Source: Epilithonimonas sp. JDS (lineage in GTDB: Bacteria > Bacteroidota > Bacteroidia > Flavobacteriales > Weeksellaceae). From it: a DNA stretch of 64,000 nucleotides. The stretch spans positions 806,001 through 870,000 of the forward strand of contig NZ_JAJSAX010000001.1 of the NCBI RefSeq assembly GCF_021261315.1. The letters run 5' to 3'. A model generated the notes under the pieces. That model had not been told where the DNA came from and made no database searches. It saw nothing but the letters and a program-made list of their open reading frames with translations. Position 1 is the first letter of the stretch. Each line of letters begins with the position of its first letter. Positions 62,405-64,000 of this stretch are shown here, piece by piece. The position numbers and the translations under genes were made by a program.

Positions 62405-62980
62405 TTAGGAAATGCTTTTTTTAATTGGATATTCAAAATCAGGATATATCTTATCAAATAATTCTAATTCCTCTTCGTCATATTTTTTTTCACACCATCC
62501 TGTTGATATATTTATCTCTCCAAAACCAAAATAAAACATATCATTTTCATAATATCTGATTTTGTTTTCAGAAAAATATTCCAGAGTTGTTTCAAGAGAA
62601 GACCCTTTGTCATTCAATAGTTTTTCACGGTTTAACCAAAACAGTGTATTGTCACCATAAATACCACCAATTTTAATTTGTGCTGTTTCGAAATCCAAGT
62701 TTTTCAAAATATCCTCAAATTCCAAAATAAAATTATATAATTCATTTGTGTCATATAAGAAATATTTTGCGCTACGTCCAAAAGTAATAAATACATTGTC
62801 GTAGCAATATGGTTTCTCTTCTGTTCCAACTGAAAAAATTGCAGGATGAAAATAATAATAGTTTTTAGTGATTAATTCATTTTGAATAAACCTAATTGCT
62901 TCTTTATGATTTCTTGTTTCGTTTCTTGCGTAATCCATATCTAGCATTAAAACACCATAAAAATAGTTCCATTCATACAT
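62405..62980 (-). CDS. Hypothetical cargo protein
   Basis: A 191-residue acidic soluble protein without a recognised domain. Aromatic-rich segments (YYYFHPAIFS, FYFGFGEINIS) and a mixed alpha/beta pattern are visible. No signal peptide or membrane segment. It lies between a nuclease-like gene and an unknown gene, probably as accessory cargo of the element. Confidence 0.6.
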   Translation of the reverse strand: MYEWNYFYGVLMLDMDYARNETRNHKEAIRFIQNELITKNYYYFHPAIFSVGTEEKPYCYDNVFITFGRSAKYFLYDTNELYNFILEFEDILKNLDFETAQIKIGGIYGDNTLFWLNREKLLNDKGSSLETTLEYFSENKIRYYENDMFYFGFGEINISTGWCEKKYDEEELELFDKIYPDFEYPIKKSIS

Positions 62981-63118
62981 ATATTATTTATTTTTTATTG
63001 AAGATTCTACTAAATATGAAATTGTTATTTTATCGTTGCACTTAAAATCGCCTAACGTCCAAATATACGTAATTTACTGGTAGCGAAAATTTTCTCAACT
63101 CTACCAACCATATAAAAT

Positions 63119-63853
63119 TCAATACTTTATATTAAGCAACTTTGATAATTCTTGGTAGATATTTTCTTCAAAGTCATTTGGTTTGACTGTGATTGCTCTT
63201 GAAAATGTTCCTTTATCAAAGTTGGTATTATATTCATTTTCCATAGCCTCAATTATTGTTGTATCTTGGAAATCTGGGTTTATGATGTGATTATCCTTTA
63301 GAAAACGGTGAATTCTTATAAATGAAGATTTCTGATCTACTAGCAGATTGTGATTTTCATCGATGAATTTTTTATCTTTTAAAAAAGCGAGGAAAATTTT
63401 TGAACTGTTATCACCGATCATAATATCTGATAAACTAATTTCTCTATTTGTTTTGTGTTTTAAGGCGAAATATAGAAAAAGTGTAGTTTCGGCACCTTTT
63501 AAAAAATTTCCCTGCAATTTCATCAGATTACTTGAACTTAACAGTCTGTTTGATTCTTTTTTATATTGATCCAAACAGTATTGGATTTTTTCCTCAAAAT
63601 TGTGATTTCTTGATTCATCAATATCTTTGAAATGAAAACTGAAAAAATTGTCTAACTTTTCATATTTGATCAGAAACTCATCCTTTATTTTTTCATTAAG
63701 AACAATTTTAGAGGATTTTTGTTGGGCTTTTTTAACTCTCCTTTGTAATAGCTTCTGAATCTTTTCTCCCTTTATCCAATAATAAATCATCATAGGATAG
63801 CCTACAAATTCTTCCCAAAGATTCCATTGTCCGTAAAGCTTTTTTTGATCCAT
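63119..63853 (-). CDS. Hypothetical protein next to the integrase
   Basis: A 244-residue basic, mainly helical protein (WNLWEEFVGYPMMIYYWIKG at the start, then KSSKIVLNEKIKDEFLIKYE). A possible winged-helix-like end (FLKDNHIINPDFQDTT, then FSRAITVKPNDFEEN) is suggestive only. It begins 15 nt after the integrase stop, a typical place for an integrase-linked accessory gene. No known family recognised. Confidence 0.65.
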   Translation of the reverse strand: MDQKKLYGQWNLWEEFVGYPMMIYYWIKGEKIQKLLQRRVKKAQQKSSKIVLNEKIKDEFLIKYEKLDNFFSFHFKDIDESRNHNFEEKIQYCLDQYKKESNRLLSSSNLMKLQGNFLKGAETTLFLYFALKHKTNREISLSDIMIGDNSSKIFLAFLKDKKFIDENHNLLVDQKSSFIRIHRFLKDNHIINPDFQDTTIIEAMENEYNTNFDKGTFSRAITVKPNDFEENIYQELSKLLNIKY

Positions 63854-63868
63854 AATCTAAATTAATGA

Positions 63869-64000
63869 TTATTTGAAAACCTCATTCATATAATTGATTT
63901 TATCTTCTTCGCTAGGTCGATAATAGGCATTGAAAACCTCCAAACTTGTATGACCTGTATAACTCATTATCACTTTATCAGGAACTCGTTTGTTTTTCAT
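63869..64000 (-). CDS. Tyrosine recombinase integrase, C-terminal end only
   Basis: The last 43 residues of a lambda-type integrase, with the rest beyond the right edge. The motif GHTSLEVFNAYYRPSE shows the G-H box and the catalytic Tyr (in NAYYRP). The Met at the edge is only internal. It would catalyse integration of the element; the tmRNA gene 26 kb to the left is the likely target. Confidence 0.85.
   Translation of the reverse strand: MKNKRVPDKVIMSYTGHTSLEVFNAYYRPSEEDKINYMNEVFK

Noticed and set aside
62214-62408. 64-codon plus-strand frame over the cassette-like spacer
   Set aside because: It begins inside the nuclease-like gene antisense and ends at the next gene; better explained as spacer.

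Overview
The window looks like a chromosomal piece from a Flavobacteriales (Weeksellaceae, Chryseobacterium-like) bacterium. The evidence is low GC, intergenic promoters of the Bacteroidota type (TTG ~19 nt TAnnTTTG), type IX secretion (T9SS) C-terminal sorting domains (YPNPxRD), a Bacteroidota-type class I ribonucleotide reductase, and PorT-like and CarboxypepD-regulatory-like proteins. This assignment is inferred from gene content; no rRNA is present.

Region 1 (1-26.8 kb, all minus strand). After a truncated secreted surface protein comes a large exo-/capsular polysaccharide locus. Its transcription order is Wza-like export lipoprotein, Wzc-like tyrosine autokinase, MBOAT O-acyltransferase plus SGNH partner, ABC-type flippase, two pyruvyl transferases, several GT2 and GT4 glycosyltransferases, a GH88/GH105-like anchored protein, a hexapeptide acetyltransferase, an acyltransferase-3 protein and two paralogous Wzy-like membrane proteins. 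Many genes touch or overlap, so this is probably one or a few operons. No Wzx-type flippase and no priming glycosyl-1-phosphate transferase are seen.

Region 2 (26.9-37.8 kb). Housekeeping genes: recX, glyA, a DUF72 protein, a T9SS leucine-rich protein, nrdB and nrdA separated by a repeat-rich spacer, a CarboxypepD-regulatory-like protein, and the tmRNA gene ssrA with a strong terminator.

Region 3 (37.8-64 kb) is an accessory island starting at the 3' end of ssrA. In order it holds: (a) a bacterial ubiquitin-like operon (triple ubiquitin-like protein, ThiF/E1-like protein, DUF6527 protein); (b) an XRE repressor/ImmA-IrrE peptidase pair; (c) a two-gene operon of an ECF-like sigma factor and a nuclease-dead, C-terminally truncated Cas12f/TnpB homologue, followed by a structured candidate guide RNA; (d) a fragment of a mobilisation gene; (e) a T9SS/RHS polymorphic-toxin cluster with a lipoprotein as likely immunity protein; (f) a mobilisation and replication module (TM protein, relaxase, MobC-like, Toprim primase, DUF5906-like helicase, excisionase-like HTH); (g) three cargo genes, one a PD-(D/E)xK nuclease-like protein; and (h) the C-terminus of a tyrosine recombinase at the right edge. 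I infer a tmRNA-targeted mobilisable element carrying defence, competition and regulation cargo.

The most interesting feature is the sigma factor-dCas12f operon at 42754-44766. The catalytic RuvC residues are replaced (N244 and K322 in the expected positions) and the third RuvC motif and zinc ribbon are missing, while the RNA/DNA-binding part is kept and the gene sits 1 nt behind a sigma factor gene. This predicts RNA-guided recruitment of RNA polymerase rather than DNA cleavage. I recall recent reports of such sigma-E/dCas12f pairs in Bacteroidota; the guide boundary and target of this copy are not resolved.
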